Assembly: GCA_029959545.1 (NCBI GenBank) | Contig: JASCPH010000002.1 | Location: forward strand, 62,001 to 126,000 | Length of the DNA stretch: 64,000 bases | From: Microbacteriaceae bacterium PS02066 | Lineage (GTDB): Bacteria; Actinomycetota; Actinomycetes; Actinomycetales; Microbacteriaceae | Direction: 5' to 3' | Shown here: piece after piece, positions 28,776-37,888 of the stretch | How positions within the stretch are numbered: position 1 is the stretch's first letter | Layout: every line of letters starts with the position of its first letter | Made by a program: the position numbers and the translations under genes | The notes under the pieces: generated by a model | The model's input: only the letters and a program-made list of their open reading frames with translations | The model's database searches: none | What the model was told of the DNA's origin: nothing

Positions 28776-30308
28776 TCATCCGCGGTTCTCGCGCGCTCCG
28801 CGCACCTTCGCCCCGAGCCCCGCTGCCAGCAGCACGATCAGACTCCCCCAGGCGAACACGGCGTGCAGCGCCGGGCCCAGCACCATCGCAGCGGTCGTGC
28901 CGTTGCGCAGCGGCACCTCCGTCAGCATCGCCCCGGCGGTGTCGGCGGCGATGCCGTCGATGACCTCGCCCGTGGGCGCGATCACCTGACTGGTGCCGAC
29001 GGTCGAGATGTTCACGACGGCGCGTCCCGTTTCGATCGCTCGTGCGCGCGCGAATGCCAGCTGCTGGAGATTCTCGTCGGTGCCCCGGAAGTCCGCGTTG
29101 TTCGTCTGATAGACGAACACCTGGGCGCCGCCGTCAGAGGCCGCCCACACCACGTCGTCGTAGATGACGTCGAAGCAGATGGCGAGGCCGATCGGGGTTT
29201 CGCCGAGCTCGACGACGGGTTCGGCCGTACCCGGCGTGTACTCCCGTTGGATGAGGTTGATGAGATCCGGCGCCAGTGCGGCGAAGAAGGGGCGATCCGG
29301 AACATATTCCCCGAACGGCACGGGGTGGATCTTGTCGTAGGAGGCGACGACGCCTTCGCCGGCGTTCCACAGCATCGAGGTGTTGAAGTAGCGGTCGCCG
29401 CGCGCGGTGGCGGCGTTCACGAGCAGGGGCGCACCGATACGGTTCGACAGTGTGTTCAGCGTGGCGGCCGTGGTCCGGTTGCTCGTGGGATCCGAATCGA
29501 TGCCCCCCTCGGGCCACACGAGCAGATCCATACGATCATCGGCGATCGCCTCGGTGGCCTTCAGCTGTGCATCGAGCAGCGCACCCCGCGTGCGCTGGTC
29601 GAAGTACCCCGCCGGCCCGTTGCCCTGCACCGACCCGATGCGCAACGTGCCGGCGGCGGCCGTGGCGAACGCGGGCGTGACGACGGCGATCACGGCCACC
29701 AGGAGCGTGGGGACGATCGTGCGGACATCGCGGAACCGCCGGACGCGCACATACTCGATCGCCGACGCGCACAGGAAGACGACCACGAAACCGACGCCCG
29801 ACATCCCGACCCACGACAGGAGCGGGGCAAGCGGGCCGTTCACCTGCGTCACACCGACCCTCCCCCACGGAAAGCCGCCGTAGGGGAATGTCCCGACCCA
29901 TTGTTCGCGCAGCACCCAGAGGCCCGCGACGAGCAAGGGAAGCACGATCAGGCGAGGCCACGTCCCGCGCAGCGCCCGGGGCACCCACCGATACGCCCAG
30001 GTGATGAGGATGGCCGCAGCACCGGTGAGGACGGCTTCCAGCACGGACAGGGCGAGCCAGGGCACGGGCCCCAGATAGCGCGCGGTGAAGGACACGTTCA
30101 CCAGGAAGAACGCGGCGCCGTACGCCGTGCCGACGAGGAACGCACCGCCGACGCTGCGGCCGATGAGCGACACGAGCGCGAGCGGGATCGCGACGAAGAC
30201 CATCGGCCACCAGCTCAGCGCCGGGAACGCCGTCGTCAGGGCGAGCCCACCGAGAACGGATGCCAGCACAGCAGCCCAGAGCGGAAGGAGGGCACGCGGT
30301 CTCGGCAC
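28776..30308 (-). CDS. lnt: Apolipoprotein N-acyltransferase
   Basis: Adds the third acyl chain to lipoproteins at the cytoplasmic membrane. The 510 residues have about six N-terminal membrane helices (to ~200), a nitrilase-like periplasmic domain (~210-470) and a final helix. The catalytic triad is visible: Glu in VWPEGGID, Lys in YDKIHPVPFGEYVP, Cys in LAICFDVIYDD. GTG is 7 nt from TAGGCT. Together with lgt at 7856 it implies triacylated lipoproteins. It reads in the same direction as helY, 38 bp behind it. Confidence 0.93.
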   Translation of the reverse strand: MPRPRALLPLWAAVLASVLGGLALTTAFPALSWWPMVFVAIPLALVSLIGRSVGGAFLVGTAYGAAFFLVNVSFTARYLGPVPWLALSVLEAVLTGAAAILITWAYRWVPRALRGTWPRLIVLPLLVAGLWVLREQWVGTFPYGGFPWGRVGVTQVNGPLAPLLSWVGMSGVGFVVVFLCASAIEYVRVRRFRDVRTIVPTLLVAVIAVVTPAFATAAAGTLRIGSVQGNGPAGYFDQRTRGALLDAQLKATEAIADDRMDLLVWPEGGIDSDPTSNRTTAATLNTLSNRIGAPLLVNAATARGDRYFNTSMLWNAGEGVVASYDKIHPVPFGEYVPDRPFFAALAPDLINLIQREYTPGTAEPVVELGETPIGLAICFDVIYDDVVWAASDGGAQVFVYQTNNADFRGTDENLQQLAFARARAIETGRAVVNISTVGTSQVIAPTGEVIDGIAADTAGAMLTEVPLRNGTTAAMVLGPALHAVFAWGSLIVLLAAGLGAKVRGARENRG

Positions 30309-30315
30309 GGTCTCC

Positions 30316-30321
30316 AGCCTA
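30316..30321 (-). promoter_or_regulatory. -10-like hexamer of lnt
   Basis: Minus-strand TAGGCT is 7 nt before the lnt GTG at 30308. Confidence 0.5.
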
Positions 30322-30346
30322 GGCGGATCCTGCTATGGGCCCGCCG

Positions 30347-32818
30347 TCAGACGCCGGCGTACGCGACGATGCCGCGTCGCACCGAGTCGAGAGCAGTGCG
30401 CGCGGTCGTGGCCAGTGGCGCATCCGCGACGAGCGAGAGCTGATCGAGCAGATCGATCGTCTGTTTGGCCCACCGCACGAAGTCACCGGCCGCCATGTCG
30501 GCCTCGGTGAGGACACGGTCGAGGATCGACCCGCGCGCCCACGAGTACATCGCCTGCGACAGCCCCACCGCGGGTGGCGTGGAACCGGGCAGGTGGTGAT
30601 CGCGTTCGATGTCGTCGAGCCGCTGCCACAGGTCCTCGGTGGCGGTGAGGGCGGTGCGGAAGGCGCCGCGCGGCAGGCCGCGCTCCCCCACTCCCGCCTC
30701 GTCGCGTCGGGGCTCGTACACGAGTGCGCACACCAGCGCCGCCAGTGATGGGGCGTCCAATCGGTCCCAGATGCCGGTGCGCAGAGACTCCGCGACGAGG
30801 AGATCGCGCTCTCCGTAGATCCGCCGCATCCGCCGGCCCGATGCGGTGAGGATGGTGCGCCCCTCGTCGTCATGGGCGACGTAGTCGAGTTCACTCAAGA
30901 CGTCGACGACTCGGTCGAAGACGCGCGCGACCGTTCCGGTACGCGAGGAGATCTGGGCGCGCATGCGTTCCACACGCTTGTTCAGCTTGAGATAGCGCTC
31001 GGCCCATCGTGCGTGAGACTCACGGTCCGGGCAGGAGTGGCACGGGTGATGCTGGAGCCGACGACGGAGCGATTGAATGCGACGGGTGCGTTCGTCACGG
31101 GTCGCCCGGGAGGCGTTCGCGTCTTTGCGCCCGAGCTTCTCCAGTTCGGAGACCTCCTGTCGCAGCTGCGCGTACTCCGCGTAGTCGCCACGGTCGCAGG
31201 TCATCGCCTCGCGGTAGCCCGCCAGCGACTCCTCCGCCGCGCGCACCTCCCGAGCCAGTCCCACGACAGAGCGGTCCGCCTGGAACTGCGCGAACGAGGA
31301 TTCGAGGATCTCGCGGGCGCGCGGGCGCCCGAACTGGTCGATCAGATTGACCGCCATGTTGTAGGTGGGTCGGAAGCTCGAGTTCAGTGGATAGGTGCGG
31401 CGGGATGCGAGGGCCGCCACCGCCTGCGGGTCCATCGTCTCGCTCCACTGCACCACCGCGTGCCCCTCGACGTCGATGCCCCGACGCCCCGCCCGGCCGG
31501 TCAGCTGGGTGTACTCCCCCGACGTGATGGCGACACGCGCTTCGCCGTTGAACTTCTCGAGCTTCTCGAGCACCACCGTGCGGGCGGGCATGTTGATCCC
31601 CAGCGCCAGCGTCTCGGTCGCGAAGACGACCTTGACGAGCTTCCGGCGGAAGAGCTCCTCGACGATCTCCTTGAAGGCGGGCAGAAGTCCGGCGTGGTGG
31701 GCCGCGACCCCGCGTTCGAGGTTCTCTCGCCACTCCCAGAAGCCGAGAACAGCCAGATCTTCGTCCGGTAGGTTGCGTGTGCGTTCCTCCACGATCTCTC
31801 TGATCGCGCGACGCTCGTCGGCGTCGGTGAGGCGGAGTCCTGATCGCCGCACCTGCTGCACGGCACCGTCGCAACCCGCACGCGAGAAGATGAAGAAGAT
31901 CGCGGGGAGCAGGTTGGCGCGTCCCAGCAGGTCGACGACCTCGGGGCGGTCGATCCGTTCGAGCCGTCGGGTGTTTCCCGATCGGAGCTGCTTCGTTCCG
32001 TGCCGATGCGGACGACGATGAGCGTCGGCATCCCGCCGCGCCTGCTGCCCGTAGCGCTTGCGGTCGTGTCCCGGTCCCCCGCCGGAGCGGATGCGGAGCA
32101 GCTCCTGGTTGACTTGGGCGGCGGCGACACCGGCGCGATCGTCGAACAGGGGCAGAAGGTCTCCACGCACCAGGACGTGCTGCTCGAGAGGGACGGGTCG
32201 CGTCTCGGAGACGATGATGTCGGTCTCGCCGCGCACCGTGTCCAACCAGTCGCCGAACTCCTCGGCGTTGGAGACCGTGGCAGACAGGGAGACGAGCCGG
32301 ACGCTCTCCGGGAGGTGGATGATCACCTCTTCCCAGACCGCGCCGCGGAAGCGATCGGCCAGGTAGTGCACTTCGTCCATCACGACGAAACGGAGATCGC
32401 GCAACGCGGAGGAACCCGCATAGAGCATGTTGCGTAGCACCTCGGTCGTCATCACCACGATGCGCGCATTGCCGTTGATGTTGGTGTCGCCGGTGAGCAG
32501 GCCCACGTTCTCCGGTCCGTAGACCTCGGTCAGCTCGCGGAACTTCTGGTTCGACAGCGCCTTCATGGGCGTCGTGTAGAAGGCCTTGTCGCGCGAGGTG
32601 AGCATGGCCAGATGGATGGCGAACTCCCCCACGATGGTCTTTCCGGCGCCCGTGGGCGCGGCGACGAGGACACTTCGCCCTTCTTCGAGAGAGGCGCATC
32701 CCTCGAGCTGGAACGGGTCGAGCTCGAAGCGCTGGGCGGCCGCGAACGCCGCCGTCTCGGGATGTGAAGCCCGCGACTGTGCGGCGGCGAACCTCTCTGC
32801 GGCGGAGAGTTCGGTCAC
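30347..32818 (-). CDS. helY: Ski2-like DEAD/DEAH RNA helicase HelY
   Basis: An 823-residue superfamily 2 helicase of the Ski2/Mtr4 type found beside tatC in actinobacteria. Motif I is VAAPTGAGKTIVGE (about 51-64), motif II VVMDEVHYLADRFRG, motif III LSATVSNAEEF, and motif VI QLTGRAGRRGID. The C-terminal half contains the DSHCT-type helical region with zinc-like HHPCHSCPDRESHARW near residue 640. An Arg/His/Asp-rich insert occupies residues ~245-285. The role is presumed RNA turnover or processing; no substrate is known. Its start overlaps the tatC stop by 4 nt. Confidence 0.93.
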   Translation of the reverse strand: MTELSAAERFAAAQSRASHPETAAFAAAQRFELDPFQLEGCASLEEGRSVLVAAPTGAGKTIVGEFAIHLAMLTSRDKAFYTTPMKALSNQKFRELTEVYGPENVGLLTGDTNINGNARIVVMTTEVLRNMLYAGSSALRDLRFVVMDEVHYLADRFRGAVWEEVIIHLPESVRLVSLSATVSNAEEFGDWLDTVRGETDIIVSETRPVPLEQHVLVRGDLLPLFDDRAGVAAAQVNQELLRIRSGGGPGHDRKRYGQQARRDADAHRRPHRHGTKQLRSGNTRRLERIDRPEVVDLLGRANLLPAIFFIFSRAGCDGAVQQVRRSGLRLTDADERRAIREIVEERTRNLPDEDLAVLGFWEWRENLERGVAAHHAGLLPAFKEIVEELFRRKLVKVVFATETLALGINMPARTVVLEKLEKFNGEARVAITSGEYTQLTGRAGRRGIDVEGHAVVQWSETMDPQAVAALASRRTYPLNSSFRPTYNMAVNLIDQFGRPRAREILESSFAQFQADRSVVGLAREVRAAEESLAGYREAMTCDRGDYAEYAQLRQEVSELEKLGRKDANASRATRDERTRRIQSLRRRLQHHPCHSCPDRESHARWAERYLKLNKRVERMRAQISSRTGTVARVFDRVVDVLSELDYVAHDDEGRTILTASGRRMRRIYGERDLLVAESLRTGIWDRLDAPSLAALVCALVYEPRRDEAGVGERGLPRGAFRTALTATEDLWQRLDDIERDHHLPGSTPPAVGLSQAMYSWARGSILDRVLTEADMAAGDFVRWAKQTIDLLDQLSLVADAPLATTARTALDSVRRGIVAYAGV

Positions 32819-33624
32819 AGCGTCGTATCCAGCAGCGCCGCCTCGCGCTTGCGGCGCCGGCGGTCGAAGATGATCGACAGGCCCGCGGCCGCGAAGAACA
32901 GCACGATCAGGATGGCGCCGAGCAGCAGCATGCTGACGACGTCAGCGGCCGGGGTCGCGACGGCGGCGAAGATCGTCGCGACGAGCACGGCCACCCGCCA
33001 TCCCTTCAGAATGGCCATTCCCGACATGATGCCCGCGAGGTTGAGCGCCACCAGGAACACGGGCAGCACGAACGAGACGCCCACGACGATCATCAGTTTG
33101 AAGATGAAGTCGTAGTACTCGGATGCGGAGTAGAAGTTCACGGCGCCTTGGGGAGTGAAGCTCCACATGACCTCGATGACGTGCGGCATGACGAGGACCG
33201 CGACGTAGCACCCCGCGAAGAACAGCGGGATGGCGGCCGCGACGAAGCCGATCGTGTAGCGAATCTCCTTACGCGTCAGACCCGGCATGATGAACGCCCA
33301 GATCTGCCAGAGCCACACAGGAGCCGAGAAGAAGATGCCGATCGTGACCGCGATCCGCATCCTCATCTCGAACGCAGAGGTGACCGTCGGAAAGTTCAGC
33401 GCGGAGAAGTCGTCGCCTCGCTGCCTCGCCACGTACTCGATGGGTGCCATCAGCCAGTCGAGGATCGGCTGAGTGACGAACAGCGCGACGATCATCGCCA
33501 CAACGAGCGCGATGGCGCCGATCATCAGACGACGCCGCAGCTCGATGAGGTGCTGTCCCAGCGACATCCGCTTCTCGCGGCGTGGTTCTTCAGCTCCCGT
33601 GATGGGCGAGGCCGGGGCCGTCAC
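32815..33624 (-). CDS. tatC: Sec-independent protein translocase TatC
   Basis: Core receptor of the twin-arginine translocase, which moves folded proteins across the membrane; a client in this window is the phosphoesterase at 48635. The 269 residues have six membrane helices. The family region MSLGQHLIELRRRLM lies near residue 20, and FEMRMRIAVTIGIFFSAPVW holds the conserved Glu-containing loop. GTG start only 6 bp after tatA. The C-terminal tail is basic (FDRRRRKREAALL). The C-terminal end overlaps helY. Confidence 0.95.
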   Translation of the reverse strand: MTAPASPITGAEEPRREKRMSLGQHLIELRRRLMIGAIALVVAMIVALFVTQPILDWLMAPIEYVARQRGDDFSALNFPTVTSAFEMRMRIAVTIGIFFSAPVWLWQIWAFIMPGLTRKEIRYTIGFVAAAIPLFFAGCYVAVLVMPHVIEVMWSFTPQGAVNFYSASEYYDFIFKLMIVVGVSFVLPVFLVALNLAGIMSGMAILKGWRVAVLVATIFAAVATPAADVVSMLLLGAILIVLFFAAAGLSIIFDRRRRKREAALLDTTL

Positions 33625-33630
33625 GGCCGG

Positions 33631-33885
33631 TCAGGCGCGAGTGTCGGGCGAGGTCCCCGTGTCGGGAGCCTTCGGCGTGGACTCTGCCGGAGCCGGGGAC
33701 GGCGCAACGGTCGTCGCTGTGGACGACGCCGCGGCGTCGTCTTCCTTCATGGCCTTCATCTCTCCGCGGAACACCCGGGCGGACTGTCCCACGCTCTTGG
33801 CCAGAGCCGGCAGCTTGGCAGCGCCGAAGAGGAGCAGAATCACCGCGAGGATGACCAGCAGGTGCGGCCAACCGAAAGCGCCCAT
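33631..33885 (-). CDS. tatA: Sec-independent protein translocase TatA
   Basis: Forms the Tat pore or membrane-thinning oligomer with TatC. The 84 residues begin with one membrane helix (about 5-21), then the hinge FGAAKLPALAKSVGQSARVFRGEM, an amphipathic helix, and an Ala/Ser/Thr/Pro-rich acidic tail. ATG 33885 is preferred over a longer frame because TatA proteins begin directly at the helix and TTGGAGATCTCC supplies the ribosome-binding site. A TACACT hexamer ~30 bp upstream may be its own promoter, although pafC lies just ahead on the same strand. Confidence 0.93.
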   Translation of the reverse strand: MGAFGWPHLLVILAVILLLFGAAKLPALAKSVGQSARVFRGEMKAMKEDDAAASSTATTVAPSPAPAESTPKAPDTGTSPDTRA

Positions 33886-33948
33886 GGAGATCTCCAAAAG
33901 TTCGAGGTGCCCCCAGTGTAACCCGCGCACCTGCGACGGGGCCGGGGA

Positions 33949-34920
33949 TCAGTCGGAGTGTTCGTACTGCGCCAGACCTGCGTGCGCCCAGGATGCGGCG
34001 GCTCGGCGGGCCGCCTCGGGTGCCAGGATCTCGACGTCACCGGCGCGGCGGGCGGCGAGCCGCCGCAGCACGCCTTCATCCGCCAGGCGCACCGTGGCGG
34101 TCGCCATGCCGCCGGAGCTCTCGATCTCGGCGTGCGTCAGGAACTCGCCGAGAAGCGGTGCCACTGCCTCCGGGAACCGCAGACGCGCGACGATATCGCC
34201 CTGGAGGGTGTCGAACAGGGCGGGCAGCGGATCCGCGCCGTGCGTCACCGGGATGTGGGTGACCTCGACGTCGGACACACGGTCGAGGTGGAACGTGCGC
34301 GTGGCCTGGCGCAGGTGGCACCAGCCCTGCAGATACCACTGTCCTTCGGCGATGTGCACCTTGACCGGGTCGACCGTGCGGGTCGTCGCGGCCGCATCCG
34401 GGGTCTTGTACGAGAACGAGACCGCACGACCGCGGCGGAGTGCCTCGTCGACGCGCTCGCGCACGTGGTCGACGGGGGCGGGGGCGACGATGACGTCGGC
34501 CGGCGCCGATGCCGCGCCGCGCGCGAGTTTCGCCAGGAGGCCCTTCAGGAGGGCGGAATCGCTCACTCCGGGCAGCGAGCCCGTGAGCTGGAGGCCGGCG
34601 AGCAGCGCCGCGGCCTCGCGCGCCGTCAGGCGAGGGGTGCGCTCCAGGCCGACGGTGTGCGTCAGCGCGATGCGGTCCTGCGTGTCGAGCAGATCCCAAT
34701 CGATGTCGAAGAGGTCGCCGGGCAGCGACCAGAAGCCGCCCTCCCCGGGACGGCCGATGACCGTCAGCTTCTCGACCATTCCCCGCATCTGCGCGGGGCT
34801 CACTTCGAAGTCGCGCGCGGCGTCGTCCAGGGCGACATCGCCGCGTTCGAGCAGATAGGGCACGAGTTGCATGATCAAGGCGGCGCGCTCGGTGGCGACC
34901 AGCGGACGCGAAGCGTTCAC
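33949..34920 (-). CDS. pafC: WYL-domain transcriptional regulator PafC
   Basis: Partner of PafB in the heterodimeric activator of the mycobacterial DNA-damage response. The 323 residues contain an N-terminal winged-helix (about 8-60: DAARDFEVSPAQMRGMVEKL). The middle holds the WYL sensor domain (~140-220) with GQWYLQGWCHLRQATRTFHLDR, and a C-terminal WCX domain follows. WYL domains bind single-stranded nucleic acid in studied members. GTG start overlaps the pafB stop by 4 nt; the longer frame upstream is not PafC-like. tatA follows. Confidence 0.92.
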   Translation of the reverse strand: MNASRPLVATERAALIMQLVPYLLERGDVALDDAARDFEVSPAQMRGMVEKLTVIGRPGEGGFWSLPGDLFDIDWDLLDTQDRIALTHTVGLERTPRLTAREAAALLAGLQLTGSLPGVSDSALLKGLLAKLARGAASAPADVIVAPAPVDHVRERVDEALRRGRAVSFSYKTPDAAATTRTVDPVKVHIAEGQWYLQGWCHLRQATRTFHLDRVSDVEVTHIPVTHGADPLPALFDTLQGDIVARLRFPEAVAPLLGEFLTHAEIESSGGMATATVRLADEGVLRRLAARRAGDVEILAPEAARRAAASWAHAGLAQYEHSD

Positions 34921-35912
34921 GCGCGTCCTCCATGCAGCGCCATCACTGCGCGCAGGCGCTCGACCACGAGATCGCGCAGGTGGGGTGGGTCCACCACGCG
35001 TGCCTCGGGGCCATAGGAGGCGAGCTCGTCGGCGAGGATGTGCGCGTCGACGTACGGCACCAGGATGCCTTGAGCGGCCGAGCGGCCACGGCGGGAGAGG
35101 CGCAGCGCGGCCTCGGTTCCCGGGTGCACTTCGATGAGGGCCTCCTGTCGCGCCGCGAGCTCCTGGAGCTCGCGGAGGGCGCGTTCCCCCGCGCCCGCGC
35201 GCAAAGAGGGGTCGAAGCTCTCCTTGGTGATCTGGACCGCGTCGGTAATGCGGGAGAGGAGGAATGTGCGCTCCGCACCGAGCGTCACATCCGTGCCGTA
35301 CACGTGCCAACGGGCCTCGTACTCGACAAGGGCGAGCGGCCGCACCCGGCGCCGGCGCGCTGTCGACTCCCCCGGGCGCACATAGGTGAACGAGACGACG
35401 CGCGCCTGCTCGATGGCACGCTGCAGCGGGGCGAACGCCGTGTCGCGCACGCTGATGCGCGGCGCATAACCGACGATCTCCGCGTCGACCTCGTTGCCCA
35501 GGGCTCGGATCTTCCGTAGCCCGCTCCGTGCCGGCAACGACATGCTGTTCTCGCTCCAGACAGAGCCCGCCAGATTCAGCAGGGCGATCTCCGCGGGCGT
35601 GAACGTAATGTCGTCGGGGAGCGCGTACTCCGCGGTCGGCACACGATAGCGGGCCTCGCGGAGGTCATCCGGGTCGGCGTGGTCACCGATGGTCTCGATC
35701 GGCACTCCCAGCGCGCGCAGGTTCTCCTTGTCGCGCTCGAACATCTTCTCCAGAGCGGTCTTCGACGCCCCGGCCTCCGCCTGCTCCCGGTACCCCGAGA
35801 CCGATCGCAGGATCGTGTCCTTGGTGAGGCCCTGTTCCGTCGCCATGAGCGCGACGGCGAGGTTCACCAAGCGCTCCTCTGGCGCGACGGAACTCGCTTC
35901 GTTCATGGGCAC
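34917..35912 (-). CDS. pafB: WYL-domain transcriptional regulator PafB
   Basis: First half of the PafBC regulator. The 331 residues have an N-terminal winged helix (~15-75: LTKDTILRSVSGYREQ), then a WYL domain with EYEARWHVYGTDVTLGAERTF (~205-225) and a C-terminal WCX domain. Three starts are possible at 35918 (ATG), 35912 (GTG) and 35906 (ATG). GTG is chosen because TAGGAT ends 6 nt before it; the later ATG has a Shine-Dalgarno-like GGGGGTG instead. It is the first gene of a pafBC-tatAC-helY run. The proteasome genes usually upstream are absent. Confidence 0.9.
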   Translation of the reverse strand: MPMNEASSVAPEERLVNLAVALMATEQGLTKDTILRSVSGYREQAEAGASKTALEKMFERDKENLRALGVPIETIGDHADPDDLREARYRVPTAEYALPDDITFTPAEIALLNLAGSVWSENSMSLPARSGLRKIRALGNEVDAEIVGYAPRISVRDTAFAPLQRAIEQARVVSFTYVRPGESTARRRRVRPLALVEYEARWHVYGTDVTLGAERTFLLSRITDAVQITKESFDPSLRAGAGERALRELQELAARQEALIEVHPGTEAALRLSRRGRSAAQGILVPYVDAHILADELASYGPEARVVDPPHLRDLVVERLRAVMALHGGRA

Positions 35913-35918
35913 CCCCAT

Positions 35919-35924
35919 ATCCTA
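35919..35924 (-). promoter_or_regulatory. -10-like hexamer of pafB
   Basis: Minus-strand TAGGAT, 6 nt before GTG 35912. Confidence 0.45.
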
Positions 35925-35955
35925 GGCGCGCCACCGAGCGCCGGCGCGGCGGGGT

Positions 35956-36867
35956 TCAGCCCAGCGAGCCGAGGATGTCGATCACGTAGATCGAGGCGTC
36001 GGAAGAGGCATCGGCGGGCGGCTCGACGACCAGCACCTGCGAGCCGATCGGAAGGCCGGCGATCGTCTGCGAGACGACCGAGTCTCCCCCCAGCGCGACC
36101 GCGTCGGGCTTGTCGTCCCAGGTGGTCTTCGTGACGCGCTTGCTCTTCCAGTCGACCTGCAGCACGTTCACGACGACAGTGGACCCGTCGGCGGGCACGT
36201 CGTGGTCGCCCTTCTTCAGGACCTCCACCTTGCGCTCGGACGGGGCGGTGCCATCGGGAACCACCACGCCGGGGTGGCCGTCGTCGGTGAGCACGACCGA
36301 CGGCATGCCGTGCGCCTCGTTGTACTGCGGTGCGCCGTCCGCTGCCGGGAGCATCACCGAGCGCAGGTCCAGGACCGCGACGAGCGGAGTGCCTTCGGCG
36401 AGCCGCAGCTGCTCGAGGAAGCCTGCTTCGACCTGATCGCCGGAGAGACCCACGACGATCTTCGACCCCCCGGTCGCGCACTCCAGCGCGCTCTTGATCC
36501 CCGGCATCGCCTGGGTCAGGCTCGTCAGCGGCAGATAGAGCGGCTGCCCGTAGCCCTCCGCAGCCAGAACTTCGCCGCTCGTCGCATCGGCGAGGGTGAA
36601 GCCCACGTCTACCACCTGGTTGTCGGAGACGATGGCATTTCCGTCGCCGGTAACGAGGTCGTCGTACTGCACGCCGTCGATATTGATCGGCGAGGACACC
36701 TGGACCGTGGGTGCGACGGTGCTGTCGTCGCCGGAGACGGCGACGAGCGAACCGATCGCGCCGACGGAATCAGGGCGATCGCAACCCGATGCTGCCGAGG
36801 ACGAGCAGCCGACGAGGGCCAGGGTCATCAGGCCGACTGCGGCGGCCGCGGCGGGGAGTCTGCGCAC
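35956..36867 (-). CDS. FKBP-type peptidyl-prolyl isomerase-like lipoprotein
   Basis: A 303-residue exported lipoprotein. The signal peptide ends in lipobox LVGC (residues 18-21), so it is lipidated by Lgt and anchored outside the membrane. Two FKBP-like segments follow. The first is around residues 60-170, with QPLYLPLTSLTQAMPGIKSA; the second is around 190-300, with VLKKGD, VVVNVLQVDW and QTIAGLPIGSQVLVVEPP. Several aromatic pocket residues of active FKBPs seem absent in the first, so only the second may be an isomerase. GTG is 6 nt from TAGACT. trmI ends 4 bp upstream. Confidence 0.78.
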   Translation of the reverse strand: MRRLPAAAAAVGLMTLALVGCSSSAASGCDRPDSVGAIGSLVAVSGDDSTVAPTVQVSSPINIDGVQYDDLVTGDGNAIVSDNQVVDVGFTLADATSGEVLAAEGYGQPLYLPLTSLTQAMPGIKSALECATGGSKIVVGLSGDQVEAGFLEQLRLAEGTPLVAVLDLRSVMLPAADGAPQYNEAHGMPSVVLTDDGHPGVVVPDGTAPSERKVEVLKKGDHDVPADGSTVVVNVLQVDWKSKRVTKTTWDDKPDAVALGGDSVVSQTIAGLPIGSQVLVVEPPADASSDASIYVIDILGSLG

Positions 36868-36871
36868 CGGA

Positions 36872-37888
36872 TCAGTCTACGTGCTCGTGGGCGGCGTCCT
36901 CCGCCGCCGCTTGGCGTGCACCGGCAGCCGCGCGCTGCGCCTCGCGCACGCGCTTGCGGAGGTTCTTGTCGGTGATCTGCCGCTCCCCCACCGCTCCCGG
37001 CGTCCACAGCTCCACATCCTCGTCGCTGTAGCTCGACTTGGAGGCCCGCCGTTTCTGCGCGGGAAGCACGGCGCCGGGAGCGAGTCGCCGCGCCGTCAGC
37101 AGGAACCCGGTGTGCGCGACCATGCGGTGATCCGGGCGCACCGCGAGCCCCTCGACGTGCCAGCCGCGCACGAGCGTTTCGCTCGCCTCCGGGTCGGTGA
37201 AGAGCTCGCTCTGGCGGATGTACTCCGCGACACGGCTGAGCTGCGTCGCGGTGGCGACGTAGCAGATCACCACGCCGCCGGGCGCGAGGGCATCGGCGAC
37301 CGCATCGATGCACTCCCACGGCGCCAGCATGTCGAGCACGACGCGGTCGACGGATGCCGGTTCGACCGCTTGCGGCAAGCGCTCGACGAGATCCCCGACC
37401 TCGAGCGTCCAGTTCTCGGGCACGGAGCCGAGGAAGGTCTCGACGTTCGCGCGCGCGACCTCGGCGAAGTCCTCCCGCCGCTCGAAGGACGTCAGCCGTC
37501 CCGCCGCTCCGACTCCACGCAGGAGCCAGAGCGCGAGCGCACCCGACCCGACACCCGCTTCGACGACGACCGCCCCGGGGAAGATGTCGGCCTGCGCGAC
37601 GATCTGCGCCGCGTCCTTCGGGTAGACGATCGCCGCGCCGCGCGGCATCGACATGACGAAATCACGCAGCAGCGGACGCAGGGCGAGGTACTCGTGGCCG
37701 CCGCTGTTGGCGACGACGGAGCCGTCAGGCAGGCCCTCGAGGTCGCGATGACGCAGCACGCCGTGATGCGTGTGCAGCTCGCCGCCGTCCTTCAGCGTGA
37801 TCGTGTGCAGTCGACCCTTCGGTCCCGTCAACTGGATGCGATCGCCGAAGCGGAAGGGGCCGCGGGGTGCGGAGGCGGGAGCGGTCAT
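36872..37888 (-). CDS. trmI: tRNA (adenine-N1)-methyltransferase TrmI
   Basis: Makes m1A58 in the T-loop of tRNAs, using SAM. The 338 residues start with a small beta-barrel (~10-70, RFGDRIQLTGPKGRLHTI) and continue with the Rossmann domain. The SAM loop is VVEAGVGSGALALWLLR (~115-131), and the catalytic motif is VVLDMLAPWECI (~200-211). The C-terminal ~60 residues are a charged Ala/Glu/Arg-rich tail. ATG is chosen by family N-terminus and by the 4-nt overlap with the upstream HAD gene. In mycobacteria (Rv2118c) the proteasome genes lie downstream of this gene. Confidence 0.94.
   Translation of the reverse strand: MTAPASAPRGPFRFGDRIQLTGPKGRLHTITLKDGGELHTHHGVLRHRDLEGLPDGSVVANSGGHEYLALRPLLRDFVMSMPRGAAIVYPKDAAQIVAQADIFPGAVVVEAGVGSGALALWLLRGVGAAGRLTSFERREDFAEVARANVETFLGSVPENWTLEVGDLVERLPQAVEPASVDRVVLDMLAPWECIDAVADALAPGGVVICYVATATQLSRVAEYIRQSELFTDPEASETLVRGWHVEGLAVRPDHRMVAHTGFLLTARRLAPGAVLPAQKRRASKSSYSDEDVELWTPGAVGERQITDKNLRKRVREAQRAAAGARQAAAEDAAHEHVD
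36874..36879 (-). promoter_or_regulatory. -10-like hexamer of the FKBP gene
   Basis: Minus-strand TAGACT, 6 nt before GTG 36867 and inside the end of trmI. Confidence 0.45.

Noticed and set aside
28698-30443. 581-codon frame antisense to lnt
   Set aside because: Low-complexity Arg/His/Asp composition; lnt has its catalytic triad and membrane helices.
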